Of a stretch of DNA of 64,000 nucleotides, positions 34,838 to 44,884 are shown piece by piece. How positions within the stretch are numbered: position 1 is the stretch's first letter; each line of letters begins with the position of its first letter. The position numbers and the translations under genes are program-made. The stretch comes from Rhizobium sullae (GTDB lineage: Bacteria > Pseudomonadota > Alphaproteobacteria > Rhizobiales > Rhizobiaceae): contig NZ_CP104143.1 of assembly GCF_025200715.1 (NCBI RefSeq), forward strand, positions 2,356,001 through 2,420,000. The letters are read 5' to 3'. A model generated the notes under the pieces. The model made no database searches. It was not told the origin of the DNA and saw only the letters and a list, made by a program, of their open reading frames with translations.

Positions 34838-36613
34838 TTGTCATCTCCCCTGACGTCGAGCAGCCGCCGCTTTCAGCTCATTCTCCTCAAGCCGTCGCAC
34901 TATGATGACGACGGCTATGTAATCCGCTGGTGGCGGGCGATGATCCCTTCGAATTCGCTGGCGGCTCTCTTTGGCATTGCAGCCGACTGTGCGGAGCGCG
35001 AAGTGCTCGGCCCCGGCGTCGGCATCGACATCAAGGTGATCGACGAAACCAATACCCGCGTGCATATTCCGGAACTGCTCGCACTACTGAAGCAGCATGA
35101 CAATTTCGGCATGGTCGCACTGGTCGGCGTTCAGTCGAACCAGTATCCGCGGGCGCTCGACATTGCCCGGCCGTTCCGCGCCGCAGGCATTCCGGTTTCG
35201 ATGGGCGGCTTTCATGTCTCCGGTTGTCTCTCGATGCTCGACGGCAAGGCGGTCGAACTCGACGCGTGCCGGGAGATGGGCATTTCGATGTTCGCCGGCG
35301 AGGCCGAAGGCAGGCTCGACAAGGTCTTGCAGGACGCGGCCTATGGCAAGCTTGCGCCGGTCTACAATTTCATGAACGACCTCCCAGGCATCGGCGGCAC
35401 GCCGGTTCCCTTCCTGCCCAAAAAAAATGTCGAGCACACGCTCGGCCTCAGCAGCAGTTTCGACGCCGGTCGCGGCTGCCCCTACCAGTGTTCCTTCTGC
35501 ACGATCATCAACGTGCAGGGCCGCAAATCCCGCTTCCGTTCGGCCGATGACGTCGAAAAGCTGGTGCGCATGAACTGGGCGCAGGGCATCCACAAGTTCT
35601 TCATTACTGACGACAACTTCGCCCGCAACAAGGATTGGGAAGCGATCTTCGACCGGCTGATCGAACTCAAGGAAAAGGATGGCATTCCGCTGGGATTGAT
35701 GATCCAGGTCGATACGCTCTGCCACAAGATCCCGAACTTCATCGAAAAAGCGAAGCGCGCCGGCGTCACGCGGGTCTTCATCGGCCTGGAGAACGTCAAT
35801 CCGGACAACCTGACAGCTGCCAAGAAGAACCAGAACAAGATCACCGAATACCGGAAGATGCTGCTTGCCTGGAAAGCGCAGGGCATCATGACGCTCGCCG
35901 GTTATATCCTGGGCTTTCCTTCCGACACGCCGGAAACCATCCGCCGCGATATCAAGATCATTCAGCACGAACTGCCGCTCGATGTTATCGAGTTCTTCGT
36001 CCTGACGCCGCTGCCGGGTTCGGAGGATCACCAGACGCTTTGGCGCAAGGGTGTCCCGATGGACGCCGACCTAAATACCTATGACGTCGAACATGTCTGC
36101 ACTGCGCACGAGAAGATGAGCAGGCAGGAATGGGAGAGCATCTATCACGAGGCCTGGTCGCTCTATTATTCGCCGGAGCATGTAAAGACGCTGCTGCGCC
36201 GCGCCGTTGCGAGCGGCTTGCCGCTTGCAAGCCTCGTCAAGGTGCTGGTGTCCTTCGCAACGACGGTGCCGCTGGAAAATGTGCATCCGCTGCAAAGCGG
36301 GCTGTTGCGGCTGAAGCATCCTTCCGAACGCCGGCCCGGAATGCCGAAACCGCACCCCCTCGTCTTCTGGCCGCAATTCGTGTGGGAAACCGTTACCAAG
36401 CACGTTTCGCTGGCAGGCGTCATCCTGCGCATGAGCGCGACTGCGTTCCTCATCAAGAGAAGCCCGGCATCCAAATACTATATGGACCAGGCGCTGACGC
36501 CGGTCGATGACAGCGAAGAAGAGAAGCTGGATCTGTTCACCAAGACAGCCGGCGGTACCGCGGCCGTCACACATGTCAGGAAAATCCATCAGCTGACCCA
36601 TGCCGGCCAGTAG
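34838..36613 (+). CDS. B12-binding-domain-type radical SAM protein of unknown function
   Basis: 591 residues. The N-terminal ~190 residues resemble a cobalamin-binding Rossmann domain (LILLKPSHYDDDGY, VGVQSNQYPRALD) but lack an obvious D-x-H-x-x-G ligand motif. The 4Fe-4S motif is C214-x3-C218-x2-C221 (CPYQCSFC), followed by a TIM-barrel segment with ITDDNFARN, FIGLENVNP and LGFPSDTPETI. The last ~180 residues have no clear match. The protein belongs with class B radical SAM methylases and cyclases; substrate unknown. The TTG start is the only in-frame choice that keeps the domain. Confidence 0.8.
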   Translation: MSSPLTSSSRRFQLILLKPSHYDDDGYVIRWWRAMIPSNSLAALFGIAADCAEREVLGPGVGIDIKVIDETNTRVHIPELLALLKQHDNFGMVALVGVQSNQYPRALDIARPFRAAGIPVSMGGFHVSGCLSMLDGKAVELDACREMGISMFAGEAEGRLDKVLQDAAYGKLAPVYNFMNDLPGIGGTPVPFLPKKNVEHTLGLSSSFDAGRGCPYQCSFCTIINVQGRKSRFRSADDVEKLVRMNWAQGIHKFFITDDNFARNKDWEAIFDRLIELKEKDGIPLGLMIQVDTLCHKIPNFIEKAKRAGVTRVFIGLENVNPDNLTAAKKNQNKITEYRKMLLAWKAQGIMTLAGYILGFPSDTPETIRRDIKIIQHELPLDVIEFFVLTPLPGSEDHQTLWRKGVPMDADLNTYDVEHVCTAHEKMSRQEWESIYHEAWSLYYSPEHVKTLLRRAVASGLPLASLVKVLVSFATTVPLENVHPLQSGLLRLKHPSERRPGMPKPHPLVFWPQFVWETVTKHVSLAGVILRMSATAFLIKRSPASKYYMDQALTPVDDSEEEKLDLFTKTAGGTAAVTHVRKIHQLTHAGQ

Positions 36614-36618
36614 CTTGA

Positions 36619-37509
36619 TCAAGCCTCGGCCATGCGGGCGCTTTTCCGGTTCGACAGATAAACGCCGGTGACAACGACGATCGTTCCGATGACCAGTGGC
36701 ACTGTCAGCGGTTCGCCGAAGGCGATGAAGGCCTCGATCGCGACCGTCGGCGGCATCAGATAGATCAACGACGCGGCCCGCGAGACCTGGCCGCGGCGGA
36801 TTAGATAAAGAAGCAGCCCGATCCCGCCCATCGACAGGCCGAAGACCGACCAGATCAGCGCGCCGATAGCCTCCGGCGTTCCGTCGAAATGCAGGCGCTC
36901 GAAGGTGAGCGCGAGCGGCACGGTCACGACAAGCGCACCCACATATTGCAGCGTCGCAATCGTCTTGAGATCACCGGTCTGCAGGTGTTTTTTCTGGTAG
37001 ATCGTGCCGTAGGTGACGGAGGCCATGGCGGCGAGGTTGATCGCAAGTGGCACCGCCGCATGGACGAGGCTCGCAGACGCAGGATCGAAAAGTTTTGGGG
37101 AAACGGCGATCGCTATGCCGAAGAAGCCGAGCAGGAGTCCGAACTTCTGGGTGGGCTGCAGGCGCTCGCCGATCAGGAAGGGTGCTGCCATCGCCGTCAG
37201 CAGCGGCTGCAGCGCTGCGATGATGCCGGAAATGCCAGCCGGAACGCCATTGGCGATCGCCCACCACAGACCGGCAAGATAGAATCCATGCAGAAAGAAA
37301 CCGGAATAGATCGCCCGCATCACCGTCGCGCGATCCGGCCATCTCGCCTTCAGCACCCGGCAGAGGCCAAAAAACGCTAGCGCCGAAAGCCCAAAACGGA
37401 TGCCGAGGAAGGTAAAGGGCTCCGAATGCAGGGCCGCATATTTCGCGACAACCCAGCCGGTAGACCAGAGCAGAACGAAGATGGCGGGAGCGAAACGATC
37501 GAGGGTCAT
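36619..37509 (-). CDS. EamA/DMT-family transporter
   Basis: 296 residues with ten hydrophobic helices in two five-helix EamA repeats (PAIFVLLWSTGWVVAKYAAL, and the second starting near AVPLAINLAAMASVTYGTIY). Members export amino acids or other metabolites. No neighbour tells the substrate. It ends 5 nt from the radical SAM gene, convergent. Confidence 0.85.
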   Translation of the reverse strand: MTLDRFAPAIFVLLWSTGWVVAKYAALHSEPFTFLGIRFGLSALAFFGLCRVLKARWPDRATVMRAIYSGFFLHGFYLAGLWWAIANGVPAGISGIIAALQPLLTAMAAPFLIGERLQPTQKFGLLLGFFGIAIAVSPKLFDPASASLVHAAVPLAINLAAMASVTYGTIYQKKHLQTGDLKTIATLQYVGALVVTVPLALTFERLHFDGTPEAIGALIWSVFGLSMGGIGLLLYLIRRGQVSRAASLIYLMPPTVAIEAFIAFGEPLTVPLVIGTIVVVTGVYLSNRKSARMAEA

Positions 37510-37678
37510 TAGCGATCCTGGGACAACGGCAATGAGCGCGCTGTACCCGTCCCGCAGGCCCAGGTCAAAGGCGAAGCATTGATACTTATTTCAAGTTTCG
37601 CTGATGAGTGGCGCGAAACGGAAATGACCGGGCGTCTGCCCGGCCATCTCATGCGCGGCTTCCGGTCGGGAGTTGCCG

Positions 37679-38671
37679 TCAGCCGAGCTTGATGAGCTTG
37701 CCTTCCTTGACGGACTGGACTGCCGCATCGGCGAGTGCCAGCGCGGCAAGGCCGTCGGCGCCGGAGGGCGAAATCTTGGCACCCTTTTCGATCGCGGCGA
37801 TGAAGCTTGCGATCTCGTTGGCATAGGCTTCGGTGTAGCGGGTCATGAAGAAATCGTGCAGCGGCGGGCGGGTATAACCATCGCCGTTCGCGACCTCGAT
37901 CGAGACCGGGCGCTGGTTTTCGGCCGCGACCATGCCTTTCGAGCCATGCACCTCGATGCGCTGGTCGTAGCCATAGGTGGCACGTCGGGAGTTGGAGATG
38001 ATCGCTTGCTTGCCGGACTTCGTCTGCAGGATGACCGAAACGCTGTCGTAATCGCCGGCTTCGCCGATCGCCTTGTCGACGAGGACGGCAGCCGTTGCCG
38101 CAATCGAGACCGGCTCTTCGCCGAGCAGGAAGCGGGCCATGTCGAAATCATGGATCGTCATGTCGCGGAAGATGCCGCCAGAGCGCTTGATGTAGTCGAC
38201 CGGGGGGGCACCGGGATCGCGGGAGGTGATCGTCACCATTTCGACTTCGCCGATGCGGCCGTCGTCGATCGTCTTGCGCACCGCCATAAAATGCGGGTCA
38301 AAGCGGCGGTTGAAACCGACCATCAGCTTTGCCTTGGTCTCGTCAACGACCTTGATGCAGGCCCTGACACGATCGACGTCAAGATCGATCGGCTTTTCGC
38401 AGAAGATCGCCTTGCCGGCCCGCGCGAATCGCTCGATCAGGTCGGCATGCGTATCCGTAGGCGTGCAGATGACGACAGCGTCGATATCCTTGGCAGCCTC
38501 GATCGCCTCGATGGTGCGGACCTCGCAGCCATACGCGGAAGCGATCGCTTCGGCTGCCTGCGGAAACGCGTCGGCGACGGCAACAAGCTTCGCATTCACG
38601 TCGCCGCTCACGGCCCTCGCGTGAACCTTGCCGATGCGGCCGGCGCCGAGAAGACCAAATCTGACTGTCAT
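37679..38671 (-). CDS. iolG: Inositol 2-dehydrogenase-like oxidoreductase (Gfo/Idh/MocA)
   Basis: 330 residues. The NAD Rossmann motif RFGLLGAGRIGKVHARAV is at the N-terminus, and the catalytic motif CEKPIDLDVDR lies near residue 95. RSGGIFRDMTIHDFDMARFL near 166 has the His and Asp of the active site. Closest in style to IolG/IdhA, which oxidises myo-inositol to scyllo-inosose, but no other iol gene is present, so the substrate is tentative. ATG at 38671 has GGGAGG 6 nt before it. Confidence 0.8.
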   Translation of the reverse strand: MTVRFGLLGAGRIGKVHARAVSGDVNAKLVAVADAFPQAAEAIASAYGCEVRTIEAIEAAKDIDAVVICTPTDTHADLIERFARAGKAIFCEKPIDLDVDRVRACIKVVDETKAKLMVGFNRRFDPHFMAVRKTIDDGRIGEVEMVTITSRDPGAPPVDYIKRSGGIFRDMTIHDFDMARFLLGEEPVSIAATAAVLVDKAIGEAGDYDSVSVILQTKSGKQAIISNSRRATYGYDQRIEVHGSKGMVAAENQRPVSIEVANGDGYTRPPLHDFFMTRYTEAYANEIASFIAAIEKGAKISPSGADGLAALALADAAVQSVKEGKLIKLG

Positions 38672-38826
38672 GAGAACCTCCCTGGAATTCGGAACAAATA
38701 AACCGAATTTCGATAATTGTAGAATTTTCATTCCATTTTCTTTGTGAGCCGTCAAGCCCGTTGCCCTTTCACATTCGCGAAATCCATCCTAAAGACAAGC
38801 GATCGAAATTTGACCGGGGGGGAAAC

Positions 38827-39063
38827 ATGCAACTGATCGATCCGAACCATCCGGCCTACCGCCGCGTCTGGGTGCGGGCGCTGATCGTGGGCGTATGTCT
38901 CGCCTGGGCGGCATTGGAGTTCGTCACCGGCGATCCCTTCTGGGGTGTGCTGTCGGCCGCCGCCGGCGCCTATGCCTTCTATATGCTTTTCTGGACCTTC
39001 AAGCCGCAACCGCCCGCAGAACCTAACGAAGCCTCCAAACCGGGAGAGACGGATCCCAAATAA
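38827..39063 (+). CDS. Small two-helix membrane protein (78 aa)
   Basis: Two hydrophobic segments, VRALIVGVCLAWAALEFVTG and WGVLSAAAGAYAFYMLFWTF, then a polar tail rich in Pro, Glu and Lys. ATG at 38827 follows GGGGGGAA. No family function known. Its stop abuts the stop of the convergent gene with no gap. Confidence 0.75.
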   Translation: MQLIDPNHPAYRRVWVRALIVGVCLAWAALEFVTGDPFWGVLSAAAGAYAFYMLFWTFKPQPPAEPNEASKPGETDPK

Positions 39064-39543
39064 TCAGCGGCCGCGACGCCGCATGGCTTCATCGATCAGC
39101 AGGTTCGCGAGCATCATGCGCTTCGTAGCATTCTCCCGGAATGCCGGCGCGACGCGATCAGGATGGTTCGACTTGGCGAAGGCCCGGCGCTTTTCGTTCA
39201 GCGTCTGCAGCGTGTCGACGGCTGTAATCGCGAGCTCCGCCGCGATCTCGGCAGACGCAGTGCGCGCAAGATGTTCCGGCATGACGGGTTCCGGCTCAGG
39301 TTCCGCAACGGGCTGCGGCCGGATTTCCTCGTCTGCTGCGGCAGCTGGCGTCTCCGGTTCCATATTGTCGAGATAGCCTTGGCCCGCGCGTTGCGACGCC
39401 GCCGACACGCCCTCCATCACGTCGAAGGCAAGACCAGTGCGGAAGCCATGGACGCGATGCGCGACGGACGCCTCGTCTTCGCTCTCTTCCTCCGCTTTCA
39501 GCCGCTCCAGAACGGATTGAAAAACCGATTGCCCGAACAACAT
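39064..39543 (-). CDS. Unknown protein with a degenerate J-domain-like C-terminus
   Basis: 159 residues. The middle (residues 62-90) is an acidic Pro/Glu linker. The C-terminal helix pair contains KRRAFAKSNHPDRV with H127-P128-D129, the tripeptide by which DnaJ co-chaperones stimulate DnaK, followed by a helix (ATKRMMLANLLIDEAMRR). This resembles a short J-domain. It may recruit DnaK; the N-terminal part is unlike known J proteins. The call is by motif only. Confidence 0.6.
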   Translation of the reverse strand: MLFGQSVFQSVLERLKAEEESEDEASVAHRVHGFRTGLAFDVMEGVSAASQRAGQGYLDNMEPETPAAAADEEIRPQPVAEPEPEPVMPEHLARTASAEIAAELAITAVDTLQTLNEKRRAFAKSNHPDRVAPAFRENATKRMMLANLLIDEAMRRRGR

Positions 39544-39600
39544 GCCCCTTCCCTTCGAAGTGGCGTATTGAACACCGCCAGCATGGCGCCGGGCTTGCGT

Positions 39601-40605
39601 TCATTCTCCCTGCTTCCGGCTTTCCTCGAGGATAAGGTCATAAAGAAGCCGCGCGCTTGGGGGCAGCGCGCGCTCGCGGGCGGTAATCAGGCTGTAGGGC
39701 TTTACGTCTATCTTGAAATCGGTCGGCAACACGCGCACGTCGGACGCCTTCGCATCCTGGCCGGAGAGAAACTGGGCAACGTCCAGCGCTACGGGCGCGA
39801 TGGCATCCGTCTCGCAAATAATCGCGCAGGTCAGCAGCAAGGATGACGTGTTGACGATATTTTCCGGCAGCGGCACCCTCGCCGCTAGAAAGATATCCTC
39901 CAGCGTTCGCCGTAGCAGCGTGCCCGGCGGCTGGAAAACCCAGCCGTAGCCATGGAGATCGGCGAGGCTGCTCTCAGTCTTCTTCAGGAGCGGATGGCCC
40001 CTGCGCACGATCAGGCAGGCTTTTTCGATTCCTATTTCACGCACTTCGAAGAGCCGCGGATTGAGATCGTCAGGAATGCGGCCGATAATGAAGTCGTGTC
40101 GGGCGGCGAGCAGTTCCCGCGCCAAAACGTTGCTCGTCTCCACTTCTATGTTGATCTCGATACCCGGAAACGCCTTGCGGACCTTGTCGATGGCCGGAAC
40201 GACGAGGCTCATGGCGGGCGCAGTGACGGCGCCGATGAAGACGGAGCCGCCCTTGCCGCTCTTCAACTCGGCAATCTCGCGGCCGGCCTCGCGCAGTTCC
40301 AGCAGAATTTTTCGTGCACGCCTGGCGAGTGCTTCTCCGAAGGTCGTCAGCACCACGCCACGGGCGACCCGCTCGTAAAGCGGCGTCTTCAGGATCGATT
40401 CCATTTCGGCGAGCATCCGCGAGGCGGCCGGTTGGGAAATGTTCAGAGTCTCCGCCGCTGCGGAAATCTGCCCGCTATCTTCGATTGCGACGATCATGCG
40501 CAGGTGATTCAGCTTCAAGCCCGCGCGCAGAAAGGCATCATCACCGAAATTGTCGCTATGGATATCGATGCGATCCGTGGAAATCGCGTCGGAAACAATC
40601 GCCAT
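39601..40605 (-). CDS. gbpR: LysR-type regulator GbpR of the chvE sugar-uptake operon
   Basis: 334 residues. The LysR helix-turn-helix (LRMIVAIEDSGQISAAAETL, ISQPAASRMLAEME) starts near residue 33 after an unusual N-terminal extension, and the effector domain follows. In Agrobacterium, gbpR is the divergent neighbour of chvE and controls it in response to arabinose, fucose and galactose; the same order is seen here. ATG at 40605 has GGGAGG upstream; a longer start at 40632 would be the alternative. Confidence 0.85.
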   Translation of the reverse strand: MAIVSDAISTDRIDIHSDNFGDDAFLRAGLKLNHLRMIVAIEDSGQISAAAETLNISQPAASRMLAEMESILKTPLYERVARGVVLTTFGEALARRARKILLELREAGREIAELKSGKGGSVFIGAVTAPAMSLVVPAIDKVRKAFPGIEINIEVETSNVLARELLAARHDFIIGRIPDDLNPRLFEVREIGIEKACLIVRRGHPLLKKTESSLADLHGYGWVFQPPGTLLRRTLEDIFLAARVPLPENIVNTSSLLLTCAIICETDAIAPVALDVAQFLSGQDAKASDVRVLPTDFKIDVKPYSLITARERALPPSARLLYDLILEESRKQGE

Positions 40606-40878
40606 GGTTGCGGCCTCCCATCCGCGCTCCATTAAAAGTAATACTTTTTAACGATATACCAAATTTGTTATGCACTATACCACTTATTCTATTTGACAGT
40701 TATAAGATTCCATACGAGTTTGCGGCCGTGTGCTGGTTGGCACTCAACACGTGTGAGATCGTGGAGGAGACCTACTTCGTTTCTCACCATCTGAAGTAAC
40801 TATCCAATCTACGGAACCTGCCACAGTTTCGTTGGCGGGCGATTTTTCGTCCGCCGTCTATTAACAAGGGAGAGAGAA
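40606..40878. promoter_or_regulatory. gbpR-chvE divergent control region
   Basis: 273 bp between divergent gbpR and chvE. The first 100 bp next to gbpR is AT-rich and has ATACCAAATTTG, a plausible LysR site, and TTGACA at 40693-40698 as a possible -35. A further hairpin-prone region (GTGTGCTGG / CCAACC...) follows, and the chvE ribosome site GGGAGAG is at 40868-40874. The regulator site is inferred from family habit. Confidence 0.45.
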
Positions 40879-41943
40879 ATGAAATCCATTATCTCATTGA
40901 TGGCTGCGGCTGCCTTCGGCATCGCTTCATTCGTTATGCCGGCAATGGCGCAGGACAAGGGGATGGTAGGCATCGCAATGCCCACGAAATCTTCCGCTCG
41001 CTGGATCGACGACGGCAACAACATCGTCAAGCAGCTTGAGGCGGCGGGCTATAGCACCGACCTGCAGTATGCTGACGACGATATTCCGAACCAGCTGTCT
41101 CAGATCGAGAACATGGTCACGAAGGGCGCTAAGGTTCTCGTCATCGCCGCTATCGACGGCACGACGCTTTCCGACGTTCTCCAGAAGGCTCATGACTCAG
41201 GTATCAAAGTCATCGCATACGATCGCCTGATCCGCGACTCGGCCAACGTCGACTATTATGCAACGTTCGACAACTTCCAGGTCGGCGTCCTGCAGGCAAC
41301 CTCCATTGTTGACGCCCTCGGCCTCAAGGATGGCAAGGGTCCATTCAACATTGAGCTTTTCGGTGGTTCGCCGGACGACAACAACGCCTTCTTCTTCTAC
41401 GACGGCGCAATGTCTGTCCTGCAGCCCTACATCGACAGCGGCAAGCTCGTCGTGAAGTCTGGCCAGACCGGCATGGACAAGGTCGGCACACTGCGTTGGG
41501 ACGCTGCAACGGCCCAGGCCCGTATGGACAACCTGCTCTCGGCTAACTACACCGACGCCAAGGTCGATGCCGTCCTGTCTCCGTACGACGGTCTCTCCAT
41601 CGGCATCATCTCGTCGCTGAAGGGCGTCGGCTACGGCACCCCGGACCAGCCGCTTCCGGTCGTTTCCGGCCAGGACGCCGAAGTTCCGTCCGTGAAGTCG
41701 ATCATTGCTGGCGAACAGCACTCGACAGTCTTCAAGGACACGCGCGAACTCGCCAAGGTCACCGTTGCAATGGTTGACGCTGTCATGTCCGGCAAGGAGC
41801 CGGAAGTCAACGACACCAAGACCTACGACAACGGCGTCAAGGTTGTTCCGTCCTACCTGCTGAAGCCGGTAGCGGTCGACAAGACCAATTACGAGAAGGT
41901 TCTCGTCGAAGGCGGTTACTACACGGCTGACCAGCTGAAGTAA
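40879..41943 (+). CDS. chvE: Periplasmic sugar-binding protein ChvE
   Basis: 354 residues with a signal peptide cut near residue 24 (SFVMPAMA). The mature part is a two-domain periplasmic-binding protein with GVAMP-type start [40 protein letters not shown] and DYYATFDNF. It binds arabinose, galactose and related aldoses and delivers them to GguAB. In Agrobacterium it also signals to VirA; no vir gene is in this window. A hairpin follows the stop. Confidence 0.93.
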   Translation: MKSIISLMAAAAFGIASFVMPAMAQDKGMVGIAMPTKSSARWIDDGNNIVKQLEAAGYSTDLQYADDDIPNQLSQIENMVTKGAKVLVIAAIDGTTLSDVLQKAHDSGIKVIAYDRLIRDSANVDYYATFDNFQVGVLQATSIVDALGLKDGKGPFNIELFGGSPDDNNAFFFYDGAMSVLQPYIDSGKLVVKSGQTGMDKVGTLRWDAATAQARMDNLLSANYTDAKVDAVLSPYDGLSIGIISSLKGVGYGTPDQPLPVVSGQDAEVPSVKSIIAGEQHSTVFKDTRELAKVTVAMVDAVMSGKEPEVNDTKTYDNGVKVVPSYLLKPVAVDKTNYEKVLVEGGYYTADQLK

Positions 41944-41957
41944 TCGTACCAGGTTGG

Positions 41958-41984
41958 CCGGAACCTGCTGCTTGCGGGTTCCGG
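41958..41984 (+). terminator. Intercistronic hairpin after chvE
   Basis: CCGGAACC (41958-41965) pairs with GGTTCCGG (41977-41984) around an 11-nt loop in the chvE-gguA gap, with no T-run right after. It is probably an mRNA-stabilising or partial-termination hairpin that favours the binding-protein mRNA. Confidence 0.6.
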
Positions 41985-42041
41985 TCTTCACTTTTATGAT
42001 CGTCGCGCCGTATTTCCGGCTGCTGGCGTTGGATTTTGACT

Positions 42042-43580
42042 ATGGACAATACAATCCTCGAAATGCGGAACATCACCAAGACGTTCCCGGGCGTAAAAGC
42101 GCTTGAGAATGTGAACCTCAAGGTTCGTCAGGGTGAAATTCACGCATTGGTGGGCGAGAATGGGGCCGGAAAATCGACCCTCATGAAAGTCCTCTCCGGC
42201 GTTTACCCGGCCGGCACTTACGATGGCGAGATCGTCTACGACGGCGAAGTCCGCAACTTTAAGGTGCTTAAGGACTCGGAAGAAATCGGCATCGTCATCA
42301 TCCATCAGGAGCTGGCGCTCGTGCCGCTTCTGTCGATCGGCGAGAACATCTTCCTCGGCAACGAGAATGCCAAGAGCGGCATCATCAGCTGGCAGGAGAC
42401 GTTCAACCGCACGCGGCAGTTGCTCGCAAAAGTCGGCCTGCGCGAATCTCCGGACACGCTTGTCACCGACATCGGCGTCGGCAAGCAGCAGCTCGTCGAG
42501 ATCGCCAAGGCGCTGTCGAAAAGCGTCAAGCTGCTCATTCTCGATGAGCCGACGGCTTCGCTGAACGAAAGCGACTCCGACGCGCTGCTCAACCTGCTGA
42601 TCGAATTCCGCAAGCAGGGTATCACCTCGATCATCATTTCGCACAAGCTCAACGAAGTACGCAAAGTCGCAGACCAGATCACCGTTCTGCGTGATGGCAT
42701 GGCCGTCAAGACGCTCGACTGTCACACCGACGAGGTCAGCGAAGATGTCATCATTCGCAACATGGTGGGCCGCGATCTCGAGGACCGGTATCCGCCACGT
42801 TCGGTTCCGATCGGCGAAACCATCCTCGAAGTGAAGAACTGGAACGCCTATCACCAGCATCACCGCGACCGCCAGGTGCTGCACGACGTCAACGTCACCG
42901 TCCGCAAGGGCGAGGTCGTCGGCATCGCCGGTCTCATGGGGGCTGGACGAACGGAGTTCGCCATGAGCGTCTTCGGCAAATCCTACGGCCATAAGGTCAG
43001 CGGCGAAGTGCTGATGCACGGCAAGCCGGTCGATGTCAGCACGGTCCGCAAGGCGATCGATGCCGGCCTCGCCTACGTCACCGAAGACCGCAAGCATCTC
43101 GGCCTCGTGCTCAATGACAACATCCTGCGCAACACCACGCTTGCCAATCTCAACGGCGTGTCGAACGGTACGATCATCGATGACGTTCAGGAGCTGAAGG
43201 TCGCGAACGACTACCGGTCGAAACTTCGCATCCGCTCTTCCGGCGTGTTCCAGGAAACGGTCAATCTCTCAGGCGGCAACCAGCAGAAAGTCGTGCTGTC
43301 CAAGTGGCTCTTCTCCGATCCTGATGTCTTGATCCTGGACGAGCCCACCCGCGGCATCGATGTTGGTGCCAAATACGAAATCTATACTATCATCAACCAG
43401 CTCGCAGCCGACGGCAAAGGCGTTCTGATGATCTCATCGGAAATGCCGGAACTGCTCGGCACGTGCGACCGCATCTACGTGATGAACGAAGGTCGCATCG
43501 TTGCGGAACTGCCGAAGGGAGAAGCGAGCCAGGAAACCATCATGCGCGCTATCATGCGCTCAGGGGAGAAGAGACAATGA
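42042..43580 (+). CDS. gguA: Sugar ABC transporter ATPase GguA
   Basis: 512 residues with two ABC domains. The first has Walker [10 protein letters not shown] near residue 40 and Walker [11 protein letters not shown]; the second has [17 protein letters not shown] and, for its signature, [17 protein letters not shown] with [17 protein letters not shown]. The degenerate second Walker A is normal in this transporter class (CUT2). It powers ChvE-dependent aldose import. ATG at 42042 is chosen. Its stop overlaps gguB by 4 nt. Confidence 0.93.
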   Translation: MDNTILEMRNITKTFPGVKALENVNLKVRQGEIHALVGENGAGKSTLMKVLSGVYPAGTYDGEIVYDGEVRNFKVLKDSEEIGIVIIHQELALVPLLSIGENIFLGNENAKSGIISWQETFNRTRQLLAKVGLRESPDTLVTDIGVGKQQLVEIAKALSKSVKLLILDEPTASLNESDSDALLNLLIEFRKQGITSIIISHKLNEVRKVADQITVLRDGMAVKTLDCHTDEVSEDVIIRNMVGRDLEDRYPPRSVPIGETILEVKNWNAYHQHHRDRQVLHDVNVTVRKGEVVGIAGLMGAGRTEFAMSVFGKSYGHKVSGEVLMHGKPVDVSTVRKAIDAGLAYVTEDRKHLGLVLNDNILRNTTLANLNGVSNGTIIDDVQELKVANDYRSKLRIRSSGVFQETVNLSGGNQQKVVLSKWLFSDPDVLILDEPTRGIDVGAKYEIYTIINQLAADGKGVLMISSEMPELLGTCDRIYVMNEGRIVAELPKGEASQETIMRAIMRSGEKRQ

Positions 43581-44782
43581 CTCCGGTCAACCCAGCCACC
43601 GAGGAAAGCAACGTCGTCTCGATTGCCGACTACATCCGGGGCAACATTCGCGAATACGGCATGCTCATCGCACTCGTCGCGATCATGGTGTTCTTCCAGC
43701 TTTACACGGGCGGCATTCTCTTCCGTCCGGTCAACCTGACGAACCTGGTTCTGCAGAATTCGTTCATCGTCATCATGGCGCTCGGCATGCTGCTCGTCAT
43801 CGTGGCTGGCCATATCGACCTGTCGGTCGGCTCGATCGTCGCCTTCGTGGGCGCGCTCGCGGCCATCTTCACCGTGCAATGGGGAATGAATTTCTGGCTC
43901 GCGGGCCTGCTCTGCATGATGATCGGCGGCATTATCGGCGCCGCTCAGGGCTATTTCATCGCTTACCACCGCATCCCGTCTTTTATCGTAACGCTGGCCG
44001 GCATGCTGGTTTTCCGGGGTCTGACGCTCTTCGTGCTCGGCGGCAAGAACATCGGCCCCTTCCCCAAGGAATTCCAGATCATCAGCACCGGCTTCCTGCC
44101 GGGCGGCATGATCGACATCGCCGGAACGCCGGTACAGTCCACGTCGCTGATCCTGACGCTCATCATCCCGGTCGTACTCTTCTATCTTGCCTGGCGGCGC
44201 CGCAAGGTGAATGAAAGCCACGGCATCGACGTCGAGCCGGCGGGCTTCTTCATTGCCCAGCACGCGCTCGTCACGCTCGCCATCCTGGCGCTCGGCTGGC
44301 AGTTGTCGAGCTACAGGGGCCTGCCGAACGTCCTCGTCGTCATGCTCGTGCTTATCGCAGCTTACGCCTTCATCACACGCCGGACGACGATCGGCCGCCG
44401 GATCTACGCGATGGGTGGCAACGAGAAAGCCACCAAGCTTTCCGGTATCAACACCGAGCGCCTGAGCTTCTACACTTTCGTCAACATGGGCGTCCTTGCC
44501 GGCCTGGCAGGCATCATCGTTGCGCTGCGCCTGAACTCGGCGACGCCGAAAGCAGGCGTCGGCTTCGAGCTCGATGTCATCGCAGCCTGCTTCATCGGCG
44601 GCGCCTCCGCCTCCGGCGGCGTTGGCAAGATCACCGGTGCCGTCATCGGCGCGTTCATCATGGGCGTCATGAACAACGGCATGTCGATCGTCGGCCTTGG
44701 CATTGATTTCCAGCAGATGGTGAAGGGCCTTGTGCTTTTAGCCGCCGTCTTCTTCGACGTTTATAACAAGAACAAGGGCTAA
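43577..44782 (+). CDS. gguB: Sugar ABC transporter permease GguB
   Basis: 401 residues with about ten membrane helices and the CUT2 permease motif [20 protein letters not shown] near residue 72, plus [15 protein letters not shown] near 275. The single permease forms a homodimer with GguA. Start ATG 43577 lies in the gguA stop (ATGA), so translation is coupled. Confidence 0.93.
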   Translation: MTPVNPATEESNVVSIADYIRGNIREYGMLIALVAIMVFFQLYTGGILFRPVNLTNLVLQNSFIVIMALGMLLVIVAGHIDLSVGSIVAFVGALAAIFTVQWGMNFWLAGLLCMMIGGIIGAAQGYFIAYHRIPSFIVTLAGMLVFRGLTLFVLGGKNIGPFPKEFQIISTGFLPGGMIDIAGTPVQSTSLILTLIIPVVLFYLAWRRRKVNESHGIDVEPAGFFIAQHALVTLAILALGWQLSSYRGLPNVLVVMLVLIAAYAFITRRTTIGRRIYAMGGNEKATKLSGINTERLSFYTFVNMGVLAGLAGIIVALRLNSATPKAGVGFELDVIAACFIGGASASGGVGKITGAVIGAFIMGVMNNGMSIVGLGIDFQQMVKGLVLLAAVFFDVYNKNKG

Positions 44783-44830
44783 GCGCTCCGGCGCCAGTCC
44801 AGGCATTTGCAGTCATGAGAAAGACCAATT

Positions 44831-44850
44831 CCGGCTCCCTCGGGAGCCGG
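44831..44850. terminator. Perfect GC-rich hairpin before gguC
   Basis: CCGGCTCCC and GGGAGCCGG lie back to back around TC, a 20-bp near-perfect palindrome in the 102-bp gguB-gguC gap. It is not followed by a T-run, so it more likely tunes expression of gguC than ends transcription. Confidence 0.5.
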
Positions 44851-44884
44851 AGAGGCGGAGCTTTTCCGCGCCCAGCTAAAGAGG

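Noticed and set aside
40879..41943. Possibility that chvE here marks a virulence (Ti/Ri) region
   Set aside because: No vir, tra or rep genes are in the window; chvE is a chromosomal sugar-uptake gene in Rhizobiaceae.
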